Part shown: positions 10,721 to 21,429 of the stretch, one piece after another
How the letters are laid out: each line of letters begins with the position of its first letter
Position numbering within the stretch: position 1 is the first letter of the stretch
Source of the DNA: Aporrectodea caliginosa
Taxonomy: Eukaryota > Annelida > Clitellata > Crassiclitellata > Lumbricidae
Direction of reading: 5' to 3'
DNA: 64,000 bases
Assembly: GCA_020284085.1 (NCBI GenBank)
Contig: JACEVL010000031.1
Coordinates: forward strand, 1-64,000
Position numbers and translations under genes: made by a program
Notes under the pieces: model-generated
Databases searched by the model: none
Told to the model about the DNA's origin: nothing
Seen by the model: only the letters and a program-made list of their open reading frames with translations

Positions 10721-11221
10721 GTTTCGACGTGTGATGTTTATATACCAACAAGTTATTAAGCATTGCGATAATCTTTATGGATGTCGTTTGTTTTATGGAG
10801 TTATCTGACATATTCTGAGATTGTCTGTTAAGTCGCCGTGCGATGAAAAGACTTTATTGATTGTATATCGCGTATATATGTGCGAATATTGCGATTGTAA
10901 TGTATCGTCGTTTACACAGAGATTTTGTAGAGTGTTGTTTCGTAATTTATTGTGTTGATGACATGTTAGAGAAATGTAAATACAATTTGTTTGAAAAGAA
11001 AATCATGAGAAAATAAAGAAAAAATATATAAAAGAAAGAAAAAAAAAAAAATGTCAATAGCGGCTGTCACTGTCCCTTCCGGTATTCGAACATTTTTGTT
11101 TTCGGTTGCTTTATTTCGGAAGTGTGCGTGATGTGACGGAGTTGACGTTAAATTGCAAGATCGGGAGATAGTTGGTGACTTTTCTCTCCTAGGTCTCCTG
11201 GCCAAATGGGTTAGGTAGAGC
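10721..11221. other. Region between repeat blocks
   Basis: No gene seen. AT-rich, with an A-rich run at 11027-11052. Confidence 0.3.
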
Positions 11222-11561
11222 TCAGATTCATGATAGATGGCCGTTAAGGTTGGCGACTTGGTGTAATAGGCCTAGTCAGGTTGCCAGTAGGGTGGAGGTT
11301 GAAATCTCTTGCACCATTAAATAGGCTGTCGCCAGCGGCTTGGCGTACGTGCGTGGTAGCAGAGGTTCTTGGCTCTGGATTGAGTACTTGGCCTAGTAAG
11401 TCGTCCAGATGACCGGTATTCCGCCCTATAACCAACAGTCTACAGGTACATTGGTTCCTTGCTTTCTAAGTGGATCTGGGTTGGAGATGTTTCTGTGTCA
11501 CGAGTGATTAAGATCCCCGGTTTTGTCGCAGATGCTTCGCATCAAAGTAAGGTGGGGAGAG
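11222..11561 (+). repeat. Repeat block R1, copy 2, ending in a purine tract
   Basis: Homologous to 9320-9690 over its first 250 bases. It runs into AAAGTAAGGTGGGGAGAG, a polypurine tract of the kind that precedes a 3' LTR, and then TGTGGCGG at 11562. Confidence 0.5.
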
Positions 11562-12209
11562 TGTGGCGGACAGGCCACAAGGCAGAATGAATGCTATATG
11601 ATCTATAAATAGCCTAATAATATTGATTTTCTGTTATACGGTGTCGCGCCTCTGAGTCGCTAGGTGGCGTTTAATCAGCGCTCGATTCGAGTTAGAATAA
11701 AAATGATTAAAATTATACGGTCGCTTAATTTTGGCTATTTTAACGTTTTAATCTATCAATTAAATAAAAGTACATCTTCCCACGTCCTATAGTTGATGAC
11801 TAAAGATAGGCATCGCCTAAATTAATCCTTAGAAGTCTATCTCTTAGACACCTACCTTTTGTTAAGAACTTGTGTAGGGACGCATTTATAAGCGATGAGA
11901 GCTACAGCATACATGGTCGATAGATGAATATAGGCTGCCTCACGGTGCATCGCTTATAATGTAGAGTGGTTGTGCACTGCTCTACACATGCAGAGTCAGT
12001 GGTGGTTTGTACCCTCTGCTAATAGCGACACGGTTCGTTAGTGTCGTTGGTTCGGGATAGTTACGGGCGCCTCCGCGTCCAAAATAAGACAAGACTAATC
12101 AGTGCGCTCCCGAGTGACAGCCGCTCACACGGTCTGCCCATTGCCGGCTTCCGCTGATCTGACGGGGTAGGGCCCATCACGTTGTTGATCGCGAGCCGGT
12201 CCGTGGCAG

Positions 12210-13215
12210 GCTAATCGGGGAAAGACCGATCGTGAGAATAAGGGCTCACAGGTCTGGATAACTACGGGGAAAGTTTCCCCACGGATACCGTTCGGATAAT
12301 ACGCGAAAAGACCGATCGTGAGATAAAGGCTCACAGGTCAAATACGGGGAAGGTGTCACCCCGTTGGTGTCGATCGGAAAGTACGCGGAGCGACATACCG
12401 ACAGGTCTGTAACGAAAAATCAAAGTCCGGTTTCCGCGTAAAGTTCGGAGTACGTGAGTTACGGGAAAACCAGTTAACGGCGAGTGAAAAATCAAAGTCC
12501 GGTTTCGCGCGTAAAGAAAACCAGTTAACGGAGAAAAATCAAAGCCCGATTTCGCGTAAAGTGCGGAGATCGGGGAGAGACGGGAAAACCAGTTAACGGC
12601 GAGTGAGTAAATACGGGGAAAATTCCCCGCTGGCCCGGTTCGATCAAATACGGGGAGGGTGACCCCGTTGGTGACAGATAAATACGGGGAAAGCTCCCCG
12701 GAGTTACCGTTCGATAAATGCTGCACACCAGTGTGGTAAAGTACGGGGAAGATGGTGACCCCGTTGATACCGTTCGTAAAACAATTGCGGATCTACCCGC
12801 ATATTCTTTTCAACTTGCGGGTCTACCGCACCTTTTCTACTTACGGGACTTACCGAAACGTTTCTCCCGCGGTTTCCCCGCGGATTATCTTTCCTTGCGT
12901 ACCTAGCGTCGGTTATAGTTAGGCTATTTCCGCGGTTTCCCCGTGGACTATCTTTCTTTTCGTACTTACTCCCGCGGTTTCCCCGCCCCGCGGATTATTT
13001 TCTTTGCGTATCTAGCGTCGTTCATAGTAACTTTCGCGGTTTTCTTGCGGATAATCTTTCTTTGCGTACTTTACGTCGGTTGTACTTATTACCGCGGTTT
13101 CCCCGCGGTAAATATCTACTTGCGGGACTAGCCGCATTATCTTTATTCGCGGTTTCCCCGCGGTTTCTTTACTTGCGGGACTAGCCGCTTATCTCTCTGT
13201 TCGGGGAACTACTCG
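12210..13215. repeat. Array of about 20 short hairpins
   Basis: Short inverted repeats recur every 30-60 bases. One type is ACGGGG...CCCCGT (12251, 12336, 12607, 12647, 12685, 12747 and others). A second is CCGCGGTTTCCCCGCGG-like (12870, 12928, 12973, 13092, 13148). A third is TTGCGG...CCGCA (12786, 12815, 13120, 13174). Stems are 5-8 bp with 3-9 base loops, set in AT-richer spacers. The spacers are related within each type, so the array grew by local duplication. Confidence 0.75.
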
Positions 13216-13328
13216 ACAGATCTGACCGTGGTTCGTTCAGGTGTGAGAGACAGTACAATTCCCTAACAGGGAAGTAAATACACAGGTCTGTGAGAAACAA
13301 AGGGGTAACGTTAGTGACACGTACCCCT

Positions 13329-13373
13329 GATTCCGGCAACGGAATCGAGTCCGAGGATTCGGAAACGAATCCT
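13329..13373 (+). other. Two adjacent perfect hairpins with GNRA tetraloops
   Basis: GATTCCG-GCAA-CGGAATC at 13329-13346 and AGGATTCG-GAAA-CGAATCCT at 13354-13373, 7 bp apart. Both loops are of the GNRA class (GCAA and GAAA), which is the stable RNA tetraloop family. This favours a transcribed, folded RNA over a DNA-only repeat. Confidence 0.7.
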
Positions 13374-13608
13374 GTGAGTCCGTGCGCTCCCGGGCACAAC
13401 CGTAACGCTCGCTATCTGATTCGGAAAGTTTGATTCAAGGATACCTGAGGCGGAGTAAGGGCCCACTCTCGTTGGCAGGTCCCGGATCAGATTGTTTCGG
13501 ATAGCGGGAAGAAAGGTTGTGTAAGACTTAAGCCGGGGAAGGGTGTACTCGCGAGACACAGCGAGTCAACGCCCTTGGTGACGAGTACGAAAACCCCAGG
13601 TGGGTAGA

Positions 13609-13742
13609 TCAACGCAGACCAAGAGAGTTACCGATACGTGGAAGTCCGGGTATTCGGGTACCCAGATCAATGTGAAAATCAACGCAGACCAAGAAAGTGA
13701 TTGATACGTGTACGTTCGGGTAGTCGGGTACCCACGTAGATA
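13609..13742. repeat. Two-copy direct repeat, about 72 bp
   Basis: ATCAACGCAGACCAAGA begins both units (about 13609 and 13678). Each ends with TCGGGTACCCA. Copies are similar but not identical. Confidence 0.7.
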
Positions 13743-13914
13743 CATATTTGCTTGTCGCAACACACAGCTCTGAGAACTGACTGAAGTGCGAGGCTGGGCC
13801 CCCTCGTGCGTAGGTTGGAACGAAGTTCTGTGTGTAGATAGTGAAGGTTATAGAGAGAGGACCTTCACTATCAGAGTCCGTAGATACCTTACCAGTGTTT
13901 CTTTCTTTCGAAGC

Positions 13915-14312
13915 AGAATTTATCACTGTGTTGGTCGTTCTTTGCCAACACAGAGGCCAGTGTATGTTTCTTTTGAAGTAGAATTATACTGTGTTGGTCT
14001 TTCTAGGCCTTCATTCTCAGAGTCCGTTGATACCTTATATCTTACGAAGCAGAATTTCTTACTGTGTTGGTCGTTCTTTGCCTTCACAGTCTGTGAGATC
14101 CTACCGGTGTCTTTCTTCTTCTTTCGAAGAATATATCGCTGTGTTGGTATTTCTTTGCCAACACAGAGGCTAGTCTTTCCCTTTCTTTCGAAGCAGAATT
14201 CTTACTGTGTGGGTCGTTCTTTGCCTTCACAGTCCGTCAGATCCTACCAGTGTCTTTCTTTTTCTTTTGAAGCAGAATTATTACTGTGTTGGTTGTTCTT
14301 TGCCAACACAGC
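13915..14312. repeat. Six-copy tandem repeat with hairpin core
   Basis: Units of about 60-80 bases contain GAAGCAGAATT..TACTGTGTTGGTCGTTCTTTGCC. In the first, fourth and sixth units the core is closed by CCAACACAG, forming a 9-bp stem with CTGTGTTGG (for example 13926-13953). The other units read CCTTCACAG or a variant, which breaks the stem. Confidence 0.8.
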
Positions 14313-14404
14313 GACGAGTAAGGGAACTTACTCCGTCAATTGTGGTGCATGACAATATACGTGTGAGGCCGCATGCCAAACACGGAAATAGACCGAGAGA
14401 CACA

Positions 14405-14640
14405 TGACGGTAGGACATGGACAAGTGTCTAGGACGAGTTGACGTAGAGATTTGTCCCCAGTATGGTCTAGGGCTAGAAGACGTAGAGAGCTGCTATCGG
14501 TAGTGTCTAGGCCGAGTTGACATAGCGAAGTGTTTCAAGTATTGTCTAGGACGACGCGATGTAGAGAGTTGTTACGGGTATTGTCTAGGGCGAAATGGCG
14601 TAGCGACTTGTCTTAAGTATTCCTGGTCTTTGGAACTTAG
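14405..14640. repeat. Five-copy tandem repeat, about 50-bp unit
   Basis: Core TGTCTAGGACGAGTTGACGTAG recurs with changes at about 14427, 14468, 14505, 14545 and 14582, each followed by AGAGNTKTTNC and GTATTG-like sequence. Confidence 0.75.
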
Positions 14641-15381
14641 AGAACGTTTGGTGTCCCTTATTATTGGCGATGGTTTAAGAGTCACAAGATGTAGAATGGA
14701 GAGTCGAAGTTCAGATCAGGTAGAGGTGAAGAGGAAGCGCGTAGCTAAGAAGGTAAACACGAAGAGAAAGACTACTGCTAGTAAGAGAACGAACCCTGTT
14801 CTGAGAGACGGCCATCCTCAGGACGTTGCCCATCCGGCGACCGTGGAAGAGGCAGAGTCTGACCGAGATAAAGCTGTATAGTGTTACCTCTCTTGGAGAA
14901 GCGACCCATCCTAAACCTCCCCTGATAGGAACGGTCACCCTGGGTAGAGATGGAGAACAGCCATTTACATTGAAGTAGACAAGGCAGTGACTCGGGCGGC
15001 TCCAGACGGATAGTGGGCTGGAGCCGACGCCGTCCCGTGAGCAGAGAGAGAGAGAGAGGTAGCGTGCGGGGCGGCGGTCGCCGAGCATCTAGCATATCGC
15101 CCCGTCAAGGCTCGAACCAAACACCCGTAGGTTTAACATAAAATCTTCCGGATCCTCAATATGGAACACCATCCAACTGAAAATTCGTCTGTCCAATAAT
15201 CTACAGGAACTTAAAAATAGATTACTCACCTTCCTCATCAACAGTAATTAATATGTGTTAATCAATTTATGTTTACACAATCATGTAGTTAAGCTTTTAG
15301 TTAAGCTTTTCAATCGAACTGATTTAGATAAGTGAAGTTTTGTTACTTGTTGTGTGAATAACCATGTCAAATTAAGGACTA

Positions 15382-16975
15382 GGGGGAAACATGTGTATTT
15401 TGGACCAGCGTGTAAATTGAAACACTCCTAGTATAGCGAAACCAAAGCAGTAGGGTACCAGCGGAAGCCACGAGCGCATGCGCAGTTACTTTATTTATGT
15501 GTGTTTTAGGGGAGATGACAATAAGAGTTTTCGTTTTTTTTAAATTAATTTTTACGTGAAATTGTGTAGCGTGATGTACTGAAGCCGTATCTGTTTCATG
15601 CTAGCTATGCGTAATTCTCAAAATATGTAGCTAAATCGATATATTTACTTGCCATCAAAAACCGGGACACTTTTAGGAAAACTAACAGTTGTAATTACTT
15701 AAGTATAGGCCCATAGGATGGACTATCCCAATAGGCCTACTCCCTATAGTCAACAGTTACAAAAGTTACTTATATAGTATAATAGTATAGGCCTACTATT
15801 AGTAGGCCTATACTACATAAATACTTTAAAGAGGTTCAGAGTCAGAGGCGAAAATCTGTACATAACTTTGGGAGACAGAATTTTCTGTGGGCTGGATTTT
15901 TGCATTTTGGGAGACAGAAGGGCCTCTGTCCCCTCTTCCACTCCAATGCAAAATTTAAGCAAATAATTATTTTCATAAATCCAATTTCCATTTTTATGCA
16001 AAAATGGTAATTTTTCATTTTAGCGTTCTTTATTATGTACGCATTAAATTATAGCATATCGTTTAATCGTTTTACGTACATGGCATTTTAATGCCAATGT
16101 CCATAATAACTGTCATCAATTTAATTTCTATTAACCCAAGTATTATTCTAATCAATGCAACTTCTAGTTTCACAAGAGAAACTATTTCATCAATCCAACT
16201 TCTACTTTCACGGAATTGAAACCATCCTATTAATTTAGCAATGTTAACTACTGGGTAACCTTTGACTTGACTTTCATACTGAAGTAAATTCTGTCGTCTT
16301 TGCGTGTTCGAGCTTCTCTGTTGTTGTCATAACTGTGGCATTTTCGCCTTCAATGTATAAAACTGCAACATTGAACAGTGTCAGCTGGTTGTGTCAGAAA
16401 CCGGGACAATTTTGCTCTTTAGCACAAGTCGTCGGGACACCGGGACACACCACGAAAAACCGGGACATGTCCCGGAAAACCGAGACGTATGGTCACCCTA
16501 AGCTAAATCGATATAGGCAAGTGAAAGTGCAATATAAAGTCTTATTATTGGTCAGCGTTGGCCTTTGCAATTCTCGAGTCACATACCTCCAGGTCGAATA
16601 TTTGCATGCTACTCACATTCGTTTAAAATGGAGCACATGGAATTTGTTGAAATTGGTCCACTTGATGTCGTGTAAAATTATCTATACTGGCTCAATTTAC
16701 ACGACACTCGTGTATATTGGACCAGTTTTAAACTTAATATATTTACCGGTTCAATTTACACGACACTCGTGTATATTGGACCAGTTTTTTTAAATTATAT
16801 TTTTCAAATTTCTACGTTTTCTATAAGACCTACAATTATTGCATCACTAGCCTACATATTATTCTAGGGTCCTCATATAATTATGTTAGCGCTAAATTTG
16901 CTTGGCATTCCGCCAATTCTTTGAACCTTTTAAAAGTAAAATGCGTTAGGGGGTGCAAATTACACATGTTTCCCT
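15382..16975. mobile_element. TA-flanked inverted-repeat element with nested insertion
   Basis: GGGGGAAACATGTGTATTTTGG at 15382 is matched in reverse complement at 16950-16975 (ACACATGTTTCCCT); both ends are flanked by TA. Inside, the block ending TTTACACGACACTCGTGTATATTGG is tandemly duplicated at about 16690-16785. No transposase is present. A second insertion (15644-16500) lies inside. Confidence 0.5.
15644..16500. mobile_element. Nested insertion flanked by a 15-bp direct repeat
   Basis: AGCTAAATCGATATA occurs exactly at 15629-15643 and again at 16501-16515. The interval carries CCGGGACA motifs at both ends and finishes GTATGGTCACCCTA, a terminus seen on hAT-type MITEs. The left end (TTTACTTGCCAT) is only weakly similar to its complement. 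A 15-bp duplication is longer than the 8 bp normal for hAT, so the class is unsure. Confidence 0.5.
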
Positions 16976-17820
16976 TATTATTAAATCGCCTTATTTCAAT
17001 GGGTTATTTTTGCATTATTGCTTACATTAGTACGTTCTAAACACTACATGGGTGGCCCTACACAGCGGTTCCTCATCCCTGTTGGGCCTCCCATTGTAGC
17101 CAATATTATGTTTAATTTGTTCAATCACTGTGCTTGACTGTTTGTCGAGGTTGGTTGAAATAATAGTTTTTACTGATTGGCTGATTGATATGTGTTTATC
17201 TGGTATCTCTGCAGTTTGTGTGTAGGTATATATATGCTCGTATACGAATAATATATGTAACTAATTAATTAACTTAGGTATACATGTATGTAAAAGTCTT
17301 TAATGGTCGTGTGATAGCTCTTTCAAAAAGATTGTCTTACAACATGCAACGTTTTCTGAAGAGTTGCCTCTGCAATGTTCCTTTTTTTCGCAAAAACACC
17401 TGGACTAGTTATTTTGAATGAATTACCTAATATCTTTTCCAGATGGCTCAGGTTAATTTTATGACGGTGTCTATTGCTTCATCTGACACTTAACTGAATT
17501 CAGTTTGCGAGGACATTAATAATCAAACTCCTTCGGAAAACAGATTCAGTTGTAGTTTTTCTCACTGGCGTTAGCTATCTTGTCAGAGTAATCGAAAGCC
17601 GATATCATTCTCCCGCGTCGGTTGGAAGAAAGGGGGAGGATCAAGGTTACATAGGTCATATTCATTTAACTTTATAATGTAACTACTACTACCCTTCTAT
17701 ACTGTAACACTGGCAGATATACGACAGAAATTAGAAACCTAAGGCCAAATCAATCTCATGAAATCATATATGTGTCAACTCAGATGTCCAATGTAATAGT
17801 AATTGTAATCGAACATTTAT
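16976..17820. other. Intergenic, nothing recognised
   Basis: AT-rich sequence without a supported gene, RNA or repeat terminus. Confidence 0.35.
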
Positions 17821-18245
17821 ATAGCGCTGCTCAAAAATCAGCAGCGCTCTCGACCTGCGTCAGTGCCTGCGTCAGGGTACATAAAGTCTTAAGGCGTCTA
17901 CGGAACTGGGAAGGTGAGAGGAGCTAGTAACTCAAGGCGAAGAGACTAGGGAAGACAGTTCCAAGCTGATGGGTCAACACGGGCAAAGCACCTAGAGTGG
18001 GCCGTAGCAGAGCGCACATGCGAGGGACAACCATAAGGCCACGGGTCGAAGATCGCAAAGAGGCCCTCGCAGGTAAGGAGGAGACAAAGGTGCAAAAAGA
18101 CTTCAGGTTGGATGGGGCCACCCCAACAAGGCAATTACGCATGAGGGAAAGGATTTTGAACTGTACCCGCTGTTGGATAGGGAGCCAGTGAAGGGTTTCC
18201 CGAATATAGCCTGAGATATGGGCAAACTTTGGAATGTCGCCTATA
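17821..18245 (-). pseudogene. CR1-like LINE 3' fragment
   Basis: Minus strand. It ends at ATAGCGCTGCTCAAAAATCAGCAGCGCTC, the CR1-type tail seen from the other side. The body aligns by eye with 59510-59790 (ACTGGGCCGTAG, CCACGGGYCGA, CGCATGAGGGA, GGGAGCCAGTGAAGG), which encodes the RT C-terminus. Frames are broken. Confidence 0.7.
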
Positions 18246-18277
18246 ACATCCGAATAAGATGTGAAGATAAGAATTGC

Positions 18278-18527
18278 TTATTGTATTGTATTGTATTGTA
18301 TTGTATTTGAACACTTTGTTATAGCGCCCCTACCAGATTGCCTATTCAGAGGCGCTCCCGACTACTAGCGCGGACGCTGAATCGGAGTTTCACGCCGAAG
18401 CGCATGAGCAATTGCGAGTGAAGGACTTGCCCAGGGTCCCTACGCGGCGACTTTGAGGTGGATTCGAACCCGCAACCTCCAGCTGCAAGGCACCGAACAT
18501 ACCCCTCTACAACACCACCGCGCCCAG
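18278..18527 (-). mobile_element. tRNA-derived SINE with a CR1-type tail
   Basis: On the minus strand the head reads CTGGGCGCGGTGGTGTTG (A-box region) and GGGTTCGAATCC (B-box, 18460-18471). After about 80 bases of body it continues GTCGGGAGCGCCTCTGAATAG and GGGGCGCTATAAC, matching the end of the CR1-like LINE at 3255-3312, and ends in (TACAA)n. The shared tail is the mark of a SINE mobilised by that LINE. Confidence 0.75.
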
Positions 18528-19695
18528 AAGGATAATGGTAATGCTTATGGGTAATTTGAACTTGAAGTGTGACGTTTGAGTAGATTATTATGCTTAAAGT
18601 GGCTATCAACGACTTGACAAGAATTCTCAAGTTTATGGCGACTGAGTAGGCCAACGTAATTACAGTTAAAGGTTATCGAAAATCAAGATCTGGCTTAAAA
18701 TTGGTACAAAGATGCGAAGGTCACCGGCAAATAAACTAGTGAAGAGGACTAAATATATTGCATATAAAATGGATATAGGGCCTATTCTGCCCTTACAAGT
18801 GAAGACAGAGCTGAATCTATTGCATCAAAGAATGGCATAAATCTACAACAAAACGTCCCGCGTCTCAAGATTCAGTTACAAAGCTTGTCGAGTTGAGATA
18901 TTAATAAGCTAGAAGCTGAAGTAGATAGTGCCTTTCTGCGTTTTATGTCAATTACCACACGGCTTGTATTAAAGGCAAGCTAAAGTCTTAACTTAACATG
19001 CCAATTTCTACAAGCTAATAACTAAATTTCTGCTAAGTCCAATTAAGAATGTCCATTCATTTTTATCATCCATACTATTATTCTCAAAGTTTGTCCTTCT
19101 GTTCATTTGTTTGTTTGTTGGTCTGTCCCACTAAAAACTCGCGAACTCGCTTTAGCGATATGAATATTTTACAAAACGATCTTCTTATACAAATTTGTAG
19201 GTCAACGCGACTATTTTCAACTAACAATTTACTTTAGATTCCCTTATATGGATATTTTAAGTGCATGGTGACACTCAAGGACCTATTATACACAGTACTG
19301 GAATCTCCTTATGTAAGCGCGTTGGACAGAAAATGGCGGCCCATGGAGCCTGGCCACCTAGCGACAAAGGTGTAGAACCTCGTGTTTACCATGCTAAGCG
19401 CCTATCTCCGTAGTTTAGATTATTTAACTGAACGTCATTAAAAATAGCTTTACATTTATTATTATTAACTTTTCTTTGATTTTTAGAAACTGAAAGAAAA
19501 ATAATCCTGATTTGATTTTCCTCAAATTCGTGCAATTAATCGCTGAACAACACATCGGGTCGTTCATGCTTCTTTATGTCCATAGACCCTTCTTACACCC
19601 GCATCGCCAGGTGGCGCCAGGCTCGTAGCCTTAAACCGGAAGTACATGATATTTTCACGAGTAACCAATCCTTTAATATAGAATCCTTGGGTGAC
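18528..19695. other. Intergenic, nothing recognised
   Basis: No supported gene or RNA. Short frames match nothing I know. Confidence 0.35.
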
Positions 19696-19938
19696 ATTCA
19701 GACTAGAGGTCTGCGGGTACAGCATTTTTGCTACCCGACCCGTACCCGTAACACAGAACCGCTACCCGTACCCGTACCCGACCCGTACTCAAAATTGCTA
19801 CCCGACCCTACCCGTACCCGCGGGTATACCCGTACCCGTACAGTACCCGTCACGTCATTAACACGCCTTCCCAAAGTCCCTATTCCTACCAGGCCAATAG
19901 ACTTACAACTCAGCATGCAGTGATAATAATAAATAGGC

Positions 19939-19989
19939 TGATGATGATGATGATAGTAGTAGTAGTTGTTGTAGTCGACCTAGTACTAT

Positions 19990-20075
<86 letters not shown>

Positions 20076-20079
20076 ACAA

Positions 20080-20112
<33 letters not shown>

Positions 20113-20148
20113 CAGCAGCAGTTGTAGTAGTAGTAGTAATGATAATAG
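19939..20148. repeat. Trinucleotide array (AGT)n/(AGC)n/(AAC)n
   Basis: About 200 bases of AGT, then AGC, AAC, AGC, AGT and again AGC/AGT triplets inside the hAT-type element. Frames through it encode homopolymers and are not genes. Confidence 0.9.
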
Positions 20149-20607
20149 GCAGTAAACTTATGGAACCTGTCACATGCAACTATTGTGCTGTCTCAGTTGC
20201 ATTGTACATTTTATCTCCTTGGTATATATGCTGTAAGCTAGAACACTAAGTAACTGTTAATAGTACGCTGTGCGCCGACATTAATAATATAAACGCACAG
20301 AAATCTCCCTGCGTGAGTGCGTCCATCTGTCGTGTAACGCTGTTTCGCGAGTCATTCGCCAGATGGCAGCACGCATTTATCTCGCGGCGTAGCCGTCGAC
20401 AACCACACGCATCGGTAGGGGCGCGCTAGCCCCCTAGATCTGGACAGTATATAAAAGGGGCTAGGAGGTAATGGAGGTTATGTCCAGGATGACTAAAGGT
20501 CTTGAGAGTTCATGAAATTGCGAAAATCTCATTGTAAACAATGTTTTGCGTATAAATCTTTTCGTTGTCTTGAAGTTTTCCTTGAACTCTGCGTGGGTGC
20601 ATGGGTG

Positions 20608-21079
20608 GTGTAGGAGGGGAGGGGAGGGGAGGGGAGGGAGAGAGACGGAGGGGAGGAGAGCGGAAAAGAGGAAGGGGAAAAGAGGGGAGAGGAAGAGGGA
20701 GGGAATGGAGGGACAGAGGGAAGGAGAGGGCAGGGAAGGAGGGGAGAGGAGAGAGGAGGGCAGGGCAGGGGATGGCATGAGGGGTGGGAAGGGAAGAGAA
20801 GGGAAGGGAAGGGAGAGAGAGGAGGCGAGGGGCATGGGGAGGAGGAGGAGGGGAGGGGAGGGGAGAGAGAGACGGAGGGGAGGAGAGCGGAAAAGAGGAA
20901 GGGGAAAAGAGGGGAGAGGAAGAGGGAGGGAATGGAGGGACAGAGGGAAGGAGAGGGCAGGGAAGGAGGGGAGAGGAGAGGAGGGCAGGGCAGGGGATGG
21001 CATGAGGGGTGGGAAGGGAAGAGAAGGGAAGGGAAGGGAAGAGAGAGGAGGCGAGGGGCGGCGAGAGGAGGGGGAGAGA
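20608..21079. repeat. Purine-only minisatellite, two 227-bp copies
   Basis: Nearly every base on the plus strand is G or A. The segment is a direct duplication with a period of about 227 bases (ACGGAGGGGAGGAGAGCGG at 20645 and 20872). Long frames on both strands here are low-complexity and not coding. Confidence 0.85.
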
Positions 21080-21429
21080 AGGCGAATACCGCTATCAACT
21101 TTAAACCGTCGTGTAGGTTCATATTGCCGTGTGATAAAATTTGCGTTGCATCGTAGTCTATTGCCCTGTATGAGCGTGGAAGCTCCCTAAACTTAACCGT
21201 CTTAGGACGGGCAAACATCTAGTTCTCTATTATTTGTAACGGTGACATTGTAACCCCAAAACTTCATGTCGGCACGGGTAAAAACCGGGTATACCCGTAC
21301 CCGTGATGACCCTACCCGTACCCGACCCGACTCGTGAATTCGTACCCGACCCGTACCCGACCCACGGGTACGGGTCGGGTACGGGTAAACCCGCGGGTAC
21401 GGGTATACCCGCAGTCCCCTAATTCAGAC

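Larger units (their letters stand above)
11562..15110 (+). mobile_element. Possible long LTR or structured retroelement region
   Basis: A polypurine tract (11544-11561) is followed by TGTGGCGG, a plausible LTR start, and by a TATA-like CTATAAATA at 11603-11611. The region contains three distinct tandem or hairpin arrays (12210-13215, 13915-14312, 14405-14640) and no large gene. No second LTR copy lies in the window, so the right end is uncertain; 15110 is only where the repetitive, GC-richer composition stops. An alternative is an unrelated satellite-like region next to retroelement debris. Confidence 0.3.
19704..21421. mobile_element. hAT-type non-autonomous element, 1718 bp
   Basis: Exact 8-bp target duplications ATTCAGAC flank it at 19696-19703 and 21422-21429. 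Its ends are inverted repeats: TAGAGGTCTGCGGGTA on the left and the complement of TAGGGGACTGCGGGTA on the right. The subterminal regions are arrays of ACCCGT hexamers in both orientations (19728-19855 and 21278-21405). The interior has a trinucleotide array, a TATATAAAAGGGG stretch near 20449 and a purine-rich minisatellite. No transposase. Confidence 0.85.

Noticed and set aside
13786..14352. 188-residue plus frame rich in Cys and Phe
   Set aside because: It reads through a tandem DNA repeat; the repeated CVGRSLPTQ pattern is a by-product.
12210..14640. A CRISPR array
   Set aside because: Repeats are palindromic and variable, spacers are related to each other, and the genome is eukaryotic.
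18278..18527. A tRNA gene on the minus strand (B-box GGTTCGAATCC)
   Set aside because: No complete cloverleaf or anticodon arm; the tRNA-like head is fused to a LINE-type tail, so it is a SINE. The same holds for 7318-7604 and 34985-35213.
19910..20179. Homopolymeric Ala/Thr minus frame
   Set aside because: It is the trinucleotide array, not a protein.
20461..21218. Long open frames on both strands (up to 229 residues)
   Set aside because: They are translations of a purine-only minisatellite and its complement; composition is low-complexity and the tandem duplication explains their length.
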